A stretch of DNA of 64,000 nt from Pseudomonas putida (GTDB lineage: Bacteria; Pseudomonadota; Gammaproteobacteria; Pseudomonadales; Pseudomonadaceae), in assembly GCA_041879295.1 (NCBI GenBank), contig CP047153.1, positions 1-64,000 of the forward strand. Direction: 5' to 3'. The notes under the pieces are model-generated. The model searched no databases. It worked only from the letters and a program-made list of their open reading frames with translations, and was not told the DNA's origin. Below, piece after piece: positions 27,625-36,373 of the stretch (its first letter is position 1; the number at the start of each line of letters is the position of its first letter). A program made the position numbers and the translations under genes.

Positions 27625-28626
27625 TTAGAAAACGAAGTCCTTCTTCAAGGCCTGTGCCGGGGGTTTAGGACCTGGCTGCCCGGTTTGCACGGAGGGGAAC
27701 CCCGGTTGAGTCAGCGGCGCCGCCAGTGCGGTGGGCGTGGTCAGGGGTACACTGAGCTGATCACGAACTGTCGCATGTTCTCCAGGAGGCTTCCTGTAGA
27801 CATCGATTTGGCTTTCAGTCAGATCAACGCCATGTGCTTTGAGCAAAGCACGCCAGTCGACATGTCCTTTACGCGTGGAAAGCTGAACAGAGACACCTTC
27901 ACTTTCATGTCGCTTGCGGCCTGGCGGCATCTGAGACAGCAGTACAGCTCGGGCTGCTTCCTCTCGCGCCGTGGCTTCCTGTAATTGCTGGTTTGACTGT
28001 CGCCAGGCGGCCGCTGCGGCTTCCCATTCATCGGTACTCCATTTGCCTGTTTGGAGCCGATGCCAGAAGTCGAGCTCACCTCTTAGGATTTGATCGATCC
28101 GCTTCTGGTTCCGCATGACTTTGAGCAGCACGCCTTTAGTCCCATCGAACGAGTAGTAGTGGGCGAAGCTGGCTTCAGCAACAAAAATCTGATGCTGAAC
28201 CTGATCCACATACTCCGGTGGGACGATTCCCTTGAGAGCAAGCCCATGAGCTGTATCCCCTGGACATTTGATCTCGACCGGTATCCCTAGAAAGGGATTG
28301 AACCCGTCTAGCGATGCCCTGATAAATGGGATCGAGTCACTCTCGGCAATGATGGGCGTAACCGTGGTACCGGTGTGCTTTTCATAAGCCGCCCTAGCTA
28401 TGGGTTCCAGCTGATGACCCCTGGCTCGAATACGATCGACGTAGGGGTTCGGCGGCGGGGGAGGCCCGATGCCTAGCCTGAGTCTGAAAAGCTCATAAGA
28501 ACTGCGGAATTTTGACGTGCCCATGATCTGGGGCGCCTCGCTAGCTCCGATTCCTTCACTACGCCATGCGAACCAGGCGGCGGAGTTTTGCTGAGCTGCT
28601 GGTCCCGTGATGATGCGCATTGCCAT
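27625..28626 (-). CDS. YqaJ/lambda-exonuclease-type nuclease
   Basis: 333 residues from the ATG that follows GAGGAG. The YqaJ viral recombinase fold is clear: WFAWRSEGIGASEAPQIMG, GHQLEPIARAAYEKHTG (Glu), ASLDGF (catalytic Asp) and PVEIKCPG (Glu-x-Lys), then QVQHQIFVAEA. Such 5'-3' double-strand exonucleases work with an annealing protein (Beta/RecT/SSAP) in recombination. No annealing protein was recognised here. The tail (about 255-333) is Pro/Thr-rich. Confidence 0.9.
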   Translation of the reverse strand: MAMRIITGPAAQQNSAAWFAWRSEGIGASEAPQIMGTSKFRSSYELFRLRLGIGPPPPPNPYVDRIRARGHQLEPIARAAYEKHTGTTVTPIIAESDSIPFIRASLDGFNPFLGIPVEIKCPGDTAHGLALKGIVPPEYVDQVQHQIFVAEASFAHYYSFDGTKGVLLKVMRNQKRIDQILRGELDFWHRLQTGKWSTDEWEAAAAAWRQSNQQLQEATAREEAARAVLLSQMPPGRKRHESEGVSVQLSTRKGHVDWRALLKAHGVDLTESQIDVYRKPPGEHATVRDQLSVPLTTPTALAAPLTQPGFPSVQTGQPGPKPPAQALKKDFVF

Positions 28627-28786
28627 ATCGCGATCTCCTCTAAAAGTGACCTGCACCAGATCGGTGGAAGGCCTGATAAATGGAGATGCATAACGCTCTA
28701 GCTGAAACTGGATGCCATGGACTGGCGTTTCTGGGAGGAAGGGGAAGGTAATGCAGAAGAGAAGGGGATGACGATGGGCGCTAACC

Positions 28787-28818
28787 CAAAAAACGACCGG
28801 CTGTTTAGCAGCCGGTCG
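28787..28818 (-). terminator. Terminator of the lipoprotein gene
   Basis: CGACCGGCTG / CAGCCGGTCG around a five-base loop, with an A run on its left. Confidence 0.9.
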
Positions 28819-28833
28819 CACACAGCACTGGTG

Positions 28834-29472
28834 TTACTCGCCGATCCTCATCGTGCGGGGAAGGCCAAGCATTGCGTTCTGCATACGGAGATCATTCAGC
28901 GAGATCGATGGATCAGAAGTCGCTGCAGCTGAACTGGCGCAACCCCGGCCGGTTAAGCAAACCGTGTGAATCACCAGGTTCGTCCCCGCGAGTTTGTCGA
29001 CGTTCTGGCCGTTGGTGGTCTGTGCTGCATCGGATGCTGCGGTTAGGCCTGAGGCGACGTTGTTCCCAACCATCCCAGAGTCAGTGCAATTGTTCAGCAG
29101 TGAGCAGGTCGCGAGGGATACAGCCAGAGAGGCGCCCGTGGCCACAGCGTTGCCCACTGCTGTGTGAGCTTCCTTGTATTGTGAGGCCGGGCCCGCATAG
29201 ACCTCGCTGATTGTGTACGTGACCTTGGCATCACCCGCAGTCTGGTTGTAGCCAGCTTTCTTGAGAACGTCATTCACGTACGCAGTCATGTCGCCAAGGG
29301 CGGCGTCCTCGGTCACGGCCTTGACAGGCACACCCTCCACCAAGCGCCCGTTGATCTGTGCTGCTTGAACGCGCACCGGGCCTTTCTCAACGGTGATTGG
29401 CTTCGCTGCACAACCAGGTAAGGCGATGATGACGCAGGTGGCAGCTAATGCGGCGATTGCTTTATTGATCAC
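28834..29472 (-). CDS. Lipoprotein, unknown (TraT-like in layout)
   Basis: 212 residues from a GTG start: VINKAIAALAATCVIIALPGC is a signal peptide with lipobox LPGC. The mature part has strand-rich sequence, a Gly/Ala-rich hydrophobic stretch (AVGNAVATGASLAVSLATC) and three more Cys. The organisation recalls the surface-exclusion lipoprotein TraT, but sequence similarity is not strong enough to claim it. The frame is open upstream to 29550. Confidence 0.75.
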   Translation of the reverse strand: MINKAIAALAATCVIIALPGCAAKPITVEKGPVRVQAAQINGRLVEGVPVKAVTEDAALGDMTAYVNDVLKKAGYNQTAGDAKVTYTISEVYAGPASQYKEAHTAVGNAVATGASLAVSLATCSLLNNCTDSGMVGNNVASGLTAASDAAQTTNGQNVDKLAGTNLVIHTVCLTGRGCASSAAATSDPSISLNDLRMQNAMLGLPRTMRIGE

Positions 29473-29684
29473 GTGAGCCTCAGGAGGTTTGAATAACATG
29501 TAACTATAATACTGATGGGTGGCCATGGAGGCTAGTGGCAAAATGCTCATGCAGATGGGGCCGGTGCTGCCGGCGGTGGCAAAAAGCCATCTGCGTTAGT
29601 TGCGAATCGCTGCACCGCTAGTCGTCTCAACGAGCTGCAGAAGGGAGATCGGCTAAAATTTCAGGTAGTGCGGAGAGCTCGGCC

Positions 29685-30152
29685 ATGAACAATAACGTCT
29701 TCCACAGCGCCACCATCAGGGGTCAGCTTTTCGAGGCCTCAATGATTTACGAAGGTCCCTGGATTTCATCAATCACCCCACGGTCAGCCGTCCATGATGG
29801 TGTGCACCTCGGGGTGTGCAACATTGTTGAGCTCGATCCTACTAGAGACAGATGCGAGGAGTTTGGGTGGTACATCGTCAAATATCGCAGTGAAGCTCGG
29901 GTATTTCTCAGGGGGTTCACTATTGACGATGCCCGTGCCTTATCGGAGGAGTTCGGGATCAAGTTGCTGGACCACGGGGGCTGGGACAGTCGAACGCTTT
30001 TTTATCGCAGCAAGGCTTGGGAGGGATTGAAAGCCTGGGTGAGATCGCATCCGAGAATTGCGAAGCGTTATGCAGCTGGCACTAACCCTTACCTTTCAGA
30101 TTGGTATCTCAGAGCTAATAGCGAAGAAATGGTCCCATTGCCGCTAGGGTAG
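29685..30152 (+). CDS. Hypothetical protein
   Basis: 155 residues with alternating strands and several Trp/Tyr, no signal peptide or membrane segment. Starts MNNNVFHSATIRGQLFEAS. No ribosome site stands out. Not recognised. The next gene follows in the same direction after 88 bases. Confidence 0.65.
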   Translation: MNNNVFHSATIRGQLFEASMIYEGPWISSITPRSAVHDGVHLGVCNIVELDPTRDRCEEFGWYIVKYRSEARVFLRGFTIDDARALSEEFGIKLLDHGGWDSRTLFYRSKAWEGLKAWVRSHPRIAKRYAAGTNPYLSDWYLRANSEEMVPLPLG

Positions 30153-30240
30153 AGCCTGGATGGTAGTGGCGTGTGCGATCCTCATCTCGTGGCCCCGGCT
30201 CCCTGCCGCTCGCCCCTCACATGTTTTTACCGAGGTTGCA

Positions 30241-30558
30241 ATGGACAAATCGGAAATGAGCAGGCTTTTGGAGCTTCAAGTGCAAGAAAAGCTGAGGGAT
30301 GGCTATTCAATAACCACCTATGCGATGGACGCAGCTAGTCGGGATCGTGTGAGGTGTGGGATGAAGACCAAAGGTCATTCCCTTCCTAACGAGAATCATG
30401 CGGCGGAGGACTGGCAGGAGTACATCGGCAAACTGGAGACGGGGGCGTACAAATCGGAAGTGAGGACAAAAGTGATCGAGACGGGCGACTCTCCAAACAT
30501 CGATCAGTCTGCCGGCGGCAGTAGTACGGTGGGTCTGTGGAAGGCCCGACGTCACTGA
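30241..30558 (+). CDS. Hypothetical protein
   Basis: 105 residues from MDKSEMSRLLELQVQEKL, chosen because GAGG precedes it; the open frame runs 27 codons further upstream without coding character. Helical N-terminus, polar C-terminus. Not recognised. Confidence 0.55.
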   Translation: MDKSEMSRLLELQVQEKLRDGYSITTYAMDAASRDRVRCGMKTKGHSLPNENHAAEDWQEYIGKLETGAYKSEVRTKVIETGDSPNIDQSAGGSSTVGLWKARRH

Positions 30559-31169
30559 GACAATGGAGGCTAATACGCCTCGGGACGTAAGGGCTAACAA
30601 AGGCGCCCGCGGCGAAAAAAAAACTGGGCCTTTGATATACAAAGAGCCCAGTCCTGGTAACCACAGCTGCCGCGGCGCTGTAGGTGGAGAGTCCACCGTT
30701 ACCAAGACTGAGCTCACCTCTTTATCGCCATTAGGATAGTCGACAGCAGTACGACGTCCTGCTTGGCTAGCTTGCGAATCCCCACCAGTTGCACCTGGCT
30801 GCTATGTGAAGGACATACGTCCGGGGAAGTCATTTGCGCTGCTCACGTAGTGGTGAGCGACCTGAGGGATAACCGCTTCGACCTAATCGTCCAGCTGTGT
30901 TGTCAGTTCCTGGGAGATGCCCGGACTCGACTATTGTCTGATCTCAGAGACTGGCGGTGCATCACCGAGTCGAGAACACAGAGGCAAACACAGGGGATGC
31001 ATTAGGGAGCGGAGATATCAGGCGGTATGTGGGTAGTGCGCTAACCCGTTACCGTGTTGCTGACTACAAAGGAGGCTTCGCGACCTCGGACCTGACTGGC
31101 TTCTCCAGTGGGAGTATCCGTTAACTTTGCCTCAGGTGATGTTCAACATGGGCTGATAAACACCATTTC
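30559..31169. other. Intergenic region with one hairpin
   Basis: No supported gene. A stem ACTGGGCCTTTG / CAAAGAGCCCAGT (30623-30652), preceded by an A run, would terminate a leftward transcript, but no leftward gene is convincing between it and 31169. Confidence 0.5.
30612..30652 (-). terminator. Terminator-like hairpin
   Basis: Strong stem with eight to nine A on the left, hence a T run on the minus strand. The transcript it serves is not identified. Confidence 0.6.
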
Positions 31170-31174
31170 TTGAC

Positions 31175-31200
31175 CAAAAAAAACCGGCCCTGAGGCCGGT
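31175..31200 (-). terminator. Terminator of the parM-parR-RDD unit
   Basis: ACCGGCC / GGCCGGT with a CTGA loop, preceded by an A run. Confidence 0.9.
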
Positions 31201-31221
31201 CATGCGATTTGGTGCGGGTGG

Positions 31222-31746
31222 TCACGTGCCCCGTTTAGTCACGGTGGTGGACGCCAAGAGGTCGAAGATGAACTGGGATTTCACAGTGAAAACCGGAACC
31301 GCGATGAAGGCTGCAAGCACAACGGCTAGCACGAGCGGATGCCCGATGCTGAGCAGAAGCAAGACGGACATGATCTTCAAGGTGGTGCGCAAGATGCACT
31401 GCCAGATGGATAGGTTGCCGTTGAGCGAGATCGTCCTGACACGGAACAACAGCTTGCCGGCCGTCGTGCCACGCCAGGTCCTGGTCAGTGTCGCTTCGTA
31501 GATCAACCACACCAAAGGCAACAGAACAAGGAAGTAAGGTGCCAGGCTGAGTGCTGCCCCCTCAGTCCAGCTCAGGCCCGGGGTAGCAACGTCGAATGGG
31601 CCCGACGTATCGACATGGGCATTATGAGCCATGACTAAAGCCAGTAGTGCTAGCGATCCACCCAGTACCAGCGATACCAAAACAAAATCTGTCGTGGTTG
31701 CCGCTATGCGCTGAGCGACGTTCAGCAGTTTGGAGCCAATTTTCAT
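31222..31746 (-). CDS. RDD-family membrane protein
   Basis: 174 residues with three to four membrane helices (about 17-42, 65-90, 112-135 and 138-160) and the RDD-family signature GTTAGKLLFRVRTISLNG before the last pair. RDD proteins are small inner-membrane proteins, some linked to ion transport. It follows parR by 25 bases, in the same direction. A parS-like palindrome (31279-31291) lies inside the gene near its 3' end. Confidence 0.85.
   Translation of the reverse strand: MKIGSKLLNVAQRIAATTTDFVLVSLVLGGSLALLALVMAHNAHVDTSGPFDVATPGLSWTEGAALSLAPYFLVLLPLVWLIYEATLTRTWRGTTAGKLLFRVRTISLNGNLSIWQCILRTTLKIMSVLLLLSIGHPLVLAVVLAAFIAVPVFTVKSQFIFDLLASTTVTKRGT
31279..31291. repeat. parS: Intragenic parS-like palindrome
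   Basis: TTTCACAGTGAAA, a copy identical to several in the 13-15 kb array, but 14 kb from the nearest other one and inside a coding sequence (codons of FTVKSQ). Confidence 0.7.
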
Positions 31747-31771
31747 CGTTCACCTGATTGTTTGTGGAGGG

Positions 31772-32464
31772 CTAGAACATGGTTCCCAACGCATCGAGTG
31801 CTGCCTTTTGAGCGTTTGTAGGTTCGGCCGGTGTTGCATCTTGAGAGCCATGCGATGAGCTGGCCTCATCAAGGGCATCTGCTGTTGAGAGCAGCTGCGG
31901 CTGTTGGTCGATCAACGAGTCCTGAGCATTCATACCGTTGTCAGGGGTGGCGAAGGGGACAGACTCTGCATGAACCTCGACAGCACCTGTGTGCAAGGGA
32001 GCACCAATCTGAGCGCCCACCGGCTCAGGTTGCAGGGGAGGGCGAACCTCCTCGACAACCATGGCCGGCTCCATCGGCTCCAACGGTTCCGCGGGAGCAA
32101 GGGGCCCTGAGGGCGGCGCGACTGGCGGAGCTTTGGCAGCCCCAGGTTTTGCGGTGATCTCTCGCTGCCGTGGTACCCGTTTCTTTCGACTCGGTGGAGC
32201 TGCACTTTCACGCTTGGATTGGCGGCCCGTCGCAATCATTCCCCCCGGGCCAGCAAGAGCGATATTGAGAGCTTCGTCTAGGGTGCCGGCCTCACTGTGG
32301 CTCAAAAACCACTGATAAAAGACACCCCTGATAAGAGGCGTGTCTTTACCGTATGGCAGTTCGGACATGAACTCCAGCAAACCTGGGCAAACGTCCTCTG
32401 GGATATTCAGATTTATTTTGCGCTCAGTTTCATTAGGGTCATATACACGAATTAACTTAGCCAT
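31772..32464 (-). CDS. parR: ParR/StbB-like partition adaptor
   Basis: 230 residues. The N-terminal 70 (IRVYDPNETERKINLNIPED, then LLEFMSEL) fit the ribbon-helix-helix style of ParR/StbB proteins. The rest is a long Pro/Ala-rich, apparently disordered tail ending in a short conserved-looking segment (AQKAALDALGTMF) that could contact ParM filaments. It overlaps the parM end by eight bases, the normal order of parM-parR operons. The assignment rests mostly on context. Confidence 0.7.
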   Translation of the reverse strand: MAKLIRVYDPNETERKINLNIPEDVCPGLLEFMSELPYGKDTPLIRGVFYQWFLSHSEAGTLDEALNIALAGPGGMIATGRQSKRESAAPPSRKKRVPRQREITAKPGAAKAPPVAPPSGPLAPAEPLEPMEPAMVVEEVRPPLQPEPVGAQIGAPLHTGAVEVHAESVPFATPDNGMNAQDSLIDQQPQLLSTADALDEASSSHGSQDATPAEPTNAQKAALDALGTMF

Positions 32465-33494
32465 TTACAGCAGACACCCTTTTGGCATTCGCGTTTACGA
32501 TGCTCCGGATGATTTGTCCAAGGGCATAGCGAGCAAAACCGTCAGCAACAGCCCAGCGAGGATTTTTTACAAGAATGCTGTGTTGCCATACATTTTTGGC
32601 ACGATCATAGATAGCCTCGGCGCTTCCTCCCGCAACCAAAATTCCATTTAGCGACCGTGCATCATCGGAAAACAACGAGTTACCTTTAGAGATAACCTCC
32701 TGGACCACGTGCTGTTGGGCTTCGGTAACTTGCTCTTGAATGCTTACCTCTTGACCATACTGGAAAAGACATTTGGTGCTGAACGATTCCTCACACTCCA
32801 CAAGGCTTGCTTGAATCTCGCGTTGGCCCAAGATTCGGCGCAACTGCTCTGCCGCTGCACTCATCCCGGCACAAGAGTCAGCGCCCCGCTCAATATATTG
32901 ACCCTCCTTCATCAAAAGGAAGTCAGTCGAGTAATGACCGCCTTCGATGACGCCATAGGACTTTGGCCTTCCATTAGCACCATTGATCAGATTTTCAATG
33001 GGCATGCCCGATTGATCAAGAATGTAGTCGCAGTAAGCGCCCATTGGCTGAGGAAGTGCTTTCAACTCGACAGATTTAGGGAGTGCTTTCCGAGTGCGCT
33101 CGACCAGACTGTCCTTACGAGAGCCGAACAACTTAGACGGGGTACCGATAATTACAAATGCCTCATCAATGCCTTGAACTCCCTTGGCACGGAGCCTGGT
33201 AAAAGCCGATTGAATAAGCGCCAGGTATTCCGGGGTATCCGTCCAGTTGTCGTTCAACCCGATAGAGGAGGTGAGGTTGCCCTGGAGGCGAGCGGTATCG
33301 CCAGTGAAGTATGCCTTGCCATCGACAATCTCGGTCTCGGCCTGAGCGCGAGCCGCAGTCGTCGGGTCGGTGAGTTCGACAGCTGGAACCGCCAGAGTGG
33401 GGTACATGATCTCCGTTCGTTTTCCGTCGTGGTAAGCGACGACTTTAATAGCACTACGACCCGCATCCAAACCGATTGCTACGCGACCTTTCAT
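32457..33494 (-). CDS. parM: ParM/StbA actin-like partition ATPase
   Basis: 345 residues of the plasmid actin family. The phosphate-1 motif is IGLDAGRSAIKVV at residues 6-18, a phosphate-2-like region occurs around GVIEGGHYSTDFLL, and the adenosine motif is GILVAGGSAEAIY near 285. ParM polymerises and pushes plasmid copies apart through ParR bound at parC. The upstream 200 bases hold the candidate centromere. This is the second complete partition system of the window. Confidence 0.88.
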   Translation of the reverse strand: MKGRVAIGLDAGRSAIKVVAYHDGKRTEIMYPTLAVPAVELTDPTTAARAQAETEIVDGKAYFTGDTARLQGNLTSSIGLNDNWTDTPEYLALIQSAFTRLRAKGVQGIDEAFVIIGTPSKLFGSRKDSLVERTRKALPKSVELKALPQPMGAYCDYILDQSGMPIENLINGANGRPKSYGVIEGGHYSTDFLLMKEGQYIERGADSCAGMSAAAEQLRRILGQREIQASLVECEESFSTKCLFQYGQEVSIQEQVTEAQQHVVQEVISKGNSLFSDDARSLNGILVAGGSAEAIYDRAKNVWQHSILVKNPRWAVADGFARYALGQIIRSIVNANAKRVSAVNG

Positions 33495-33537
33495 GAAATA
33501 AAACCTTTATAAACCAGCGACTTAGAAGGGTTAACGA

Positions 33538-33600
33538 TGCGCACTGTGCAGTGTGCAGTACCTACAGTTCAGTGCGATGTAGCTACTGTGCTGTATGCAT
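33538..33600. repeat. parC: Candidate parC centromere repeats
   Basis: Several TGTGC-containing boxes follow one another: CACTGTGCAGTG, TGTGCAGTA, CAGTTCAGTG and CTACTGTGCTGT, roughly one helical turn or a small multiple apart. They lie directly upstream of parM, where ParR binding sites are found in this family. Confidence 0.6.
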
Positions 33601-33619
33601 TGATGGGAGTCTAAGATAC

Positions 33620-33629
33620 ATAACACGTA
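33620..33629 (-). promoter_or_regulatory. Shared motif TACGTGTTAT upstream of parM
   Basis: Exact 10-mer in the orientation of parM transcription, followed by GTATC as at 55726. Confidence 0.5.
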
Positions 33630-33718
33630 TTGACAATACTGGATGATGACAAAGAAAATCCGCCAGAGCGCGCCTCCTCGGCGCGGCTATACACAACCCC
33701 CCGGCGAACGCTTAAACA

Positions 33719-34246
33719 ATGGCTATACACAACCCCCCCTCCATCGACGATTTCGAAGAGCTTCGGCGCAAAGGCAAGGAGTCGGTCGACACCGCCGTCG
33801 ACTACCTGATTCGAATCGATCAGATCCTGGTCCGCATGGGCGAATTGCTCTACGTCATGCAGCCGTTCCAGACGGGGCGCATAGGGATCGATTTCAACCA
33901 GCACCGAGGCCAGTCGAGGCCATTCGTACGGGTGTACCGAAAGCTCAAGGCCGGCAAGGGGAAATGGATGTCTACGAACGTGAGCCACAAAGGCCTCACG
34001 AAGAGAGTGAAGCGAGCCCGAGAATTCGAGCCCAATCACAAGCTTGTTCTGAGCCTGTGCGAAAGGGTTTCCAAACTCTTTGACCTCAGAGCCGAAATGC
34101 ACGAGCGCGTACGAAATATGAGCCATGGCGTAAAGCTGACGCTCAAGGCCAGAGAAGATGATCTGGCATCTCTTGAGTCTCTGGTGGGCAGCATGCTGGA
34201 CCAAGTGGAAACGAAGTTCGAAGGAGAGATCGACGTGGATGAGTAA
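33719..34246 (+). CDS. Hypothetical protein
   Basis: 175 residues, basic, mostly helical (KGKESVDTAVDYLIRIDQIL near the start, and TLKAREDDLASLESLVGSML near the end). A central basic region (FVRVYRKLKAGKGKW … GLTKRVKRARE) could bind nucleic acid. Divergent from parM, sharing its upstream region, so it may be co-controlled. Not recognised. Ends in a terminator. Confidence 0.75.
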   Translation: MAIHNPPSIDDFEELRRKGKESVDTAVDYLIRIDQILVRMGELLYVMQPFQTGRIGIDFNQHRGQSRPFVRVYRKLKAGKGKWMSTNVSHKGLTKRVKRAREFEPNHKLVLSLCERVSKLFDLRAEMHERVRNMSHGVKLTLKAREDDLASLESLVGSMLDQVETKFEGEIDVDE

Positions 34247-34264
34247 TCCCTAATCAGTTTCGCG

Positions 34265-34302
34265 AAGGCCTTGTCGATCAACGTCGGCAGGGCCTTTTTT
34301 GT
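34265..34302 (+). terminator. Terminator
   Basis: AAGGCC / GGCCTT with a 20-base interior, followed by T6. Confidence 0.65.
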
Positions 34303-34359
34303 GGCTGAGCGTGACCAGAAACTATTCGGTGACAGGCCAAGTAGGAACCGGGCTATGGG

Positions 34360-34500
34360 CAAAGCGGACTAGAAGCAAACCGGTGTTACGCGTTGTGTGA
34401 CTCTGCGGCTTTGGCGAAGCCAACTAGAAGCAAACCGGTGTTATGCGCAGTGGGATCCCGCGGCTTTGGTAAAGCGGACCAGAAGCCTACCGGTGATTTG
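34360..34500 (+). repeat. 55-bp tandem repeat, about 2.6 copies
   Basis: The core AGAAGCAAACCGGTG, preceded by AAAGCGGAC or a variant, recurs at exact 55-base intervals (34370, 34425, 34480). The third copy is truncated and diverged. The intervening 30 bases are less conserved but end GCGGCTTTGG both times. Confidence 0.85.
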
Positions 34501-35010
34501 GCGAAGTCTTATCCGGGCTCTTGCTGAGCGTAGTGTGATCCGGCCGCAGAGAATTGCTTTTGCATTCGGTGGTGAGCTGACTTCTATCCGGGCCTGGCGG
34601 TGTTTGACCCGAACTGCCTCGCGCCCGCTCCCTTAATCTAATTTAATTCTCTTCATTCATTTTCTCTTATTCCGGTTGCACCATCGGCCTCATTCTGGCG
34701 CCGGCACTTGTGTCGCATTCTCTTTTTCCGCTGCTCGTTGTTCCACTCCTCGTTCTGCAAGTTTGGTTTGGGTGCCTGTCGTGTGGCTGGCTGTTGTGGA
34801 TCTGCCAGTTCTTTCTGTGCCGCTTGTGCCTCTGCACCCGCCGGCTCCCTTCTGCTGATGACGTATTGGGTTCATTCTTCTTCTGTGGATTCTCTTTTCT
34901 CTCTTCTCTTCTTCATCTCCATTATTTCACTGCAACTTCCAGCGTCGTCTGCTGTGCGTGGGAGCATGAGTGGTGGAATCTTATTGTTCTCGCACCAGTT
35001 CCAGATGTTG

Positions 35011-35027
35011 AATTGTGCCATCGCTAG
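35011..35027 (+). repeat. Distal iteron copy
   Basis: AATTGTGCCATCGCTAG is identical over 17 bases to the iteron at 17272-17288, 18 kb away. Confidence 0.85.
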
Positions 35028-35855
35028 TTTGGGGTTTCGTTGTTGCGCTGCCGTATTGGCATTTCATTGTGCTGGCGCTTGTTTTGCTGGCGCAGGTTTG
35101 GCGCTTTTGCTCCTGCCGACAGCATAACCATTTGTGCCTTTTGCTACGCCCCGCGGCCGGCGCTCAACGGTCAGTCCCGGCAGGCTGCGTCAAGCGAAAC
35201 AGTCCACCGGCAGTCGGTGGCGACCCCAAGAAGGATCTGACGGGGGAGGAGAGCGACGGGCTGAGAAGGATGCGACGGGGGGAGGAGAGCGGCTGGCTGT
35301 GCAGGGGCTCGATGCTGGGTCCTGCAGCTGGCCTCCGATGATCGGTCGCGGTCGGTGGTGGGCGGTGTGAGACCTGTTGCTGCGGTTTGTGATCCTGGCG
35401 TGGCCGGCAGAGTGCGATACCCGGCGGCCGGTGGTGGGTGAAGCTGGATCTGTGCGGGCGGTGCTCGATCCGACTCGCAGCGTGTGATGCTTGGCTGGCG
35501 GTGGGTGGTATGTGACCTGCCTGGCGAGGCCGACCCGGCTGCTCTCCTGGTGCCGCTTGTGACCGGGCAGGCGGGTATTGACGATTGGCTGGCGGTAGTC
35601 AGCACCTGGTGCCGAGTGGTGGTGCTTTGGCTTGGTCGGATTCGTCTCAGCTCAGGCTGCTTGGAGCCGTTTTTCTCTGTTCGGTGTCTCGTGGGTGGGA
35701 AGCACTTCATTGCCTCCATGATTCTCAGCTCATTGCATGTGTGCATGCCCATAGGCGATTGCGGCCCGGGGTATCTCTGCCAGCGAGCGCCTCCCTTTTC
35801 GTTGCTGGGCGGCGTATCGGCGCCGACGGGGCCGGCTTTTATGGCTTCGCATGAG

Positions 35856-36040
35856 CATAAATGGTTGTGCTGCGGCTTTCCGCTTTTGCCTCTCCTCGGG
35901 CATAAATGGTTGTGCTAGCGGCCAATGCTTTTCTCGCTACAGAGTCATAAATGGTTGTGCCTGTATTCGTAACACGTAACTATAATTTGTCTTGCATCCA
36001 TACAAATCTATAGGTATCGTGGAGCCATAAATGGTTGTGC
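35856..36040 (+). repeat. Four copies of CATAAATGGTTGTGC
   Basis: Exact 15-mers at 35856, 35901, 35946 and 36026, spaced 45, 45 and 80 bases. A degenerate version (CATAACCATTTGTGC) lies at 35123. The last copy ends 15 bases before the start codon of the gene at 36056, so a protein bound here should control that operon. Confidence 0.9.
35969..35978 (-). promoter_or_regulatory. Near copy of the TACGTGTTAT motif
   Basis: GTAACACGTA, the reverse complement of TACGTGTTAC, with the promoter-like TATAAT sequence in CTATAATTTG just to its right (about 35981-35990). Confidence 0.4.
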
Positions 36041-36055
36041 CAAGGAGCCACCGAG

Positions 36056-36343
36056 ATGAACAAGTCCTTTGTGATGAAACAGGTTGGGAAGGGAGCTGGG
36101 TCGATCGCTCTGGCAGTAGCAGCCTGTCTGCTTGCTGCATACGTTCGACACGCCTTTGGTGGCTGGGCTTTCGCCGGCTCGTTGCTCCTGGTCATCGCAG
36201 CCAGCATTCCGATGGTCCTGTTCTTCAACCTGTTTGCTGACCCAAGTGTGAAGTTCAGCAAGAAGGAGCGGCTGATGGATCAGGAAGACCCTCACTGCAT
36301 CTTCAACGACAGCCTCAACATGTTCCGCAAAGACGACGACTGA
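36056..36343 (+). CDS. Small membrane protein
   Basis: 95 residues starting MNKSFVMKQVGKG after GGAG. Two membrane helices (about 17-35 and 42-65) and a polar C-terminal tail. First gene of a unit with the helicase 30 bases downstream. Not recognised. Confidence 0.75.
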   Translation: MNKSFVMKQVGKGAGSIALAVAACLLAAYVRHAFGGWAFAGSLLLVIAASIPMVLFFNLFADPSVKFSKKERLMDQEDPHCIFNDSLNMFRKDDD

Positions 36344-36373
36344 TTCACCACTCGCACCTCAAGGAGGCCGGCA

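Larger units (their letters stand above)
34303..36055. other. Long repeat-bearing non-coding region
   Basis: About 1.75 kb with no supported gene on either strand. From left to right it holds three 55-bp-period repeats (34360-34500), a pyrimidine-rich AT tract (34630-34930), an exact iteron copy (35011-35027), a GC-rich stretch with recurring GGTGGG and GGCGG words (35190-35650), and four copies of CATAAATGGTTGTGC (35856-36040). Open frames here, up to 144 codons, lack ribosome sites and coding pattern. Candidate for oriT, a second origin or a non-coding RNA locus. Confidence 0.6.

Noticed and set aside
33611..34204. 197-codon minus-strand frame
   Set aside because: Opposite the gene at 33719-34246, which has a better coding pattern and a terminator.
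35484..35918. 144-codon open frame in the repeat region
   Set aside because: No ribosome site, odd composition, and it runs into the CATAAATGG repeats.
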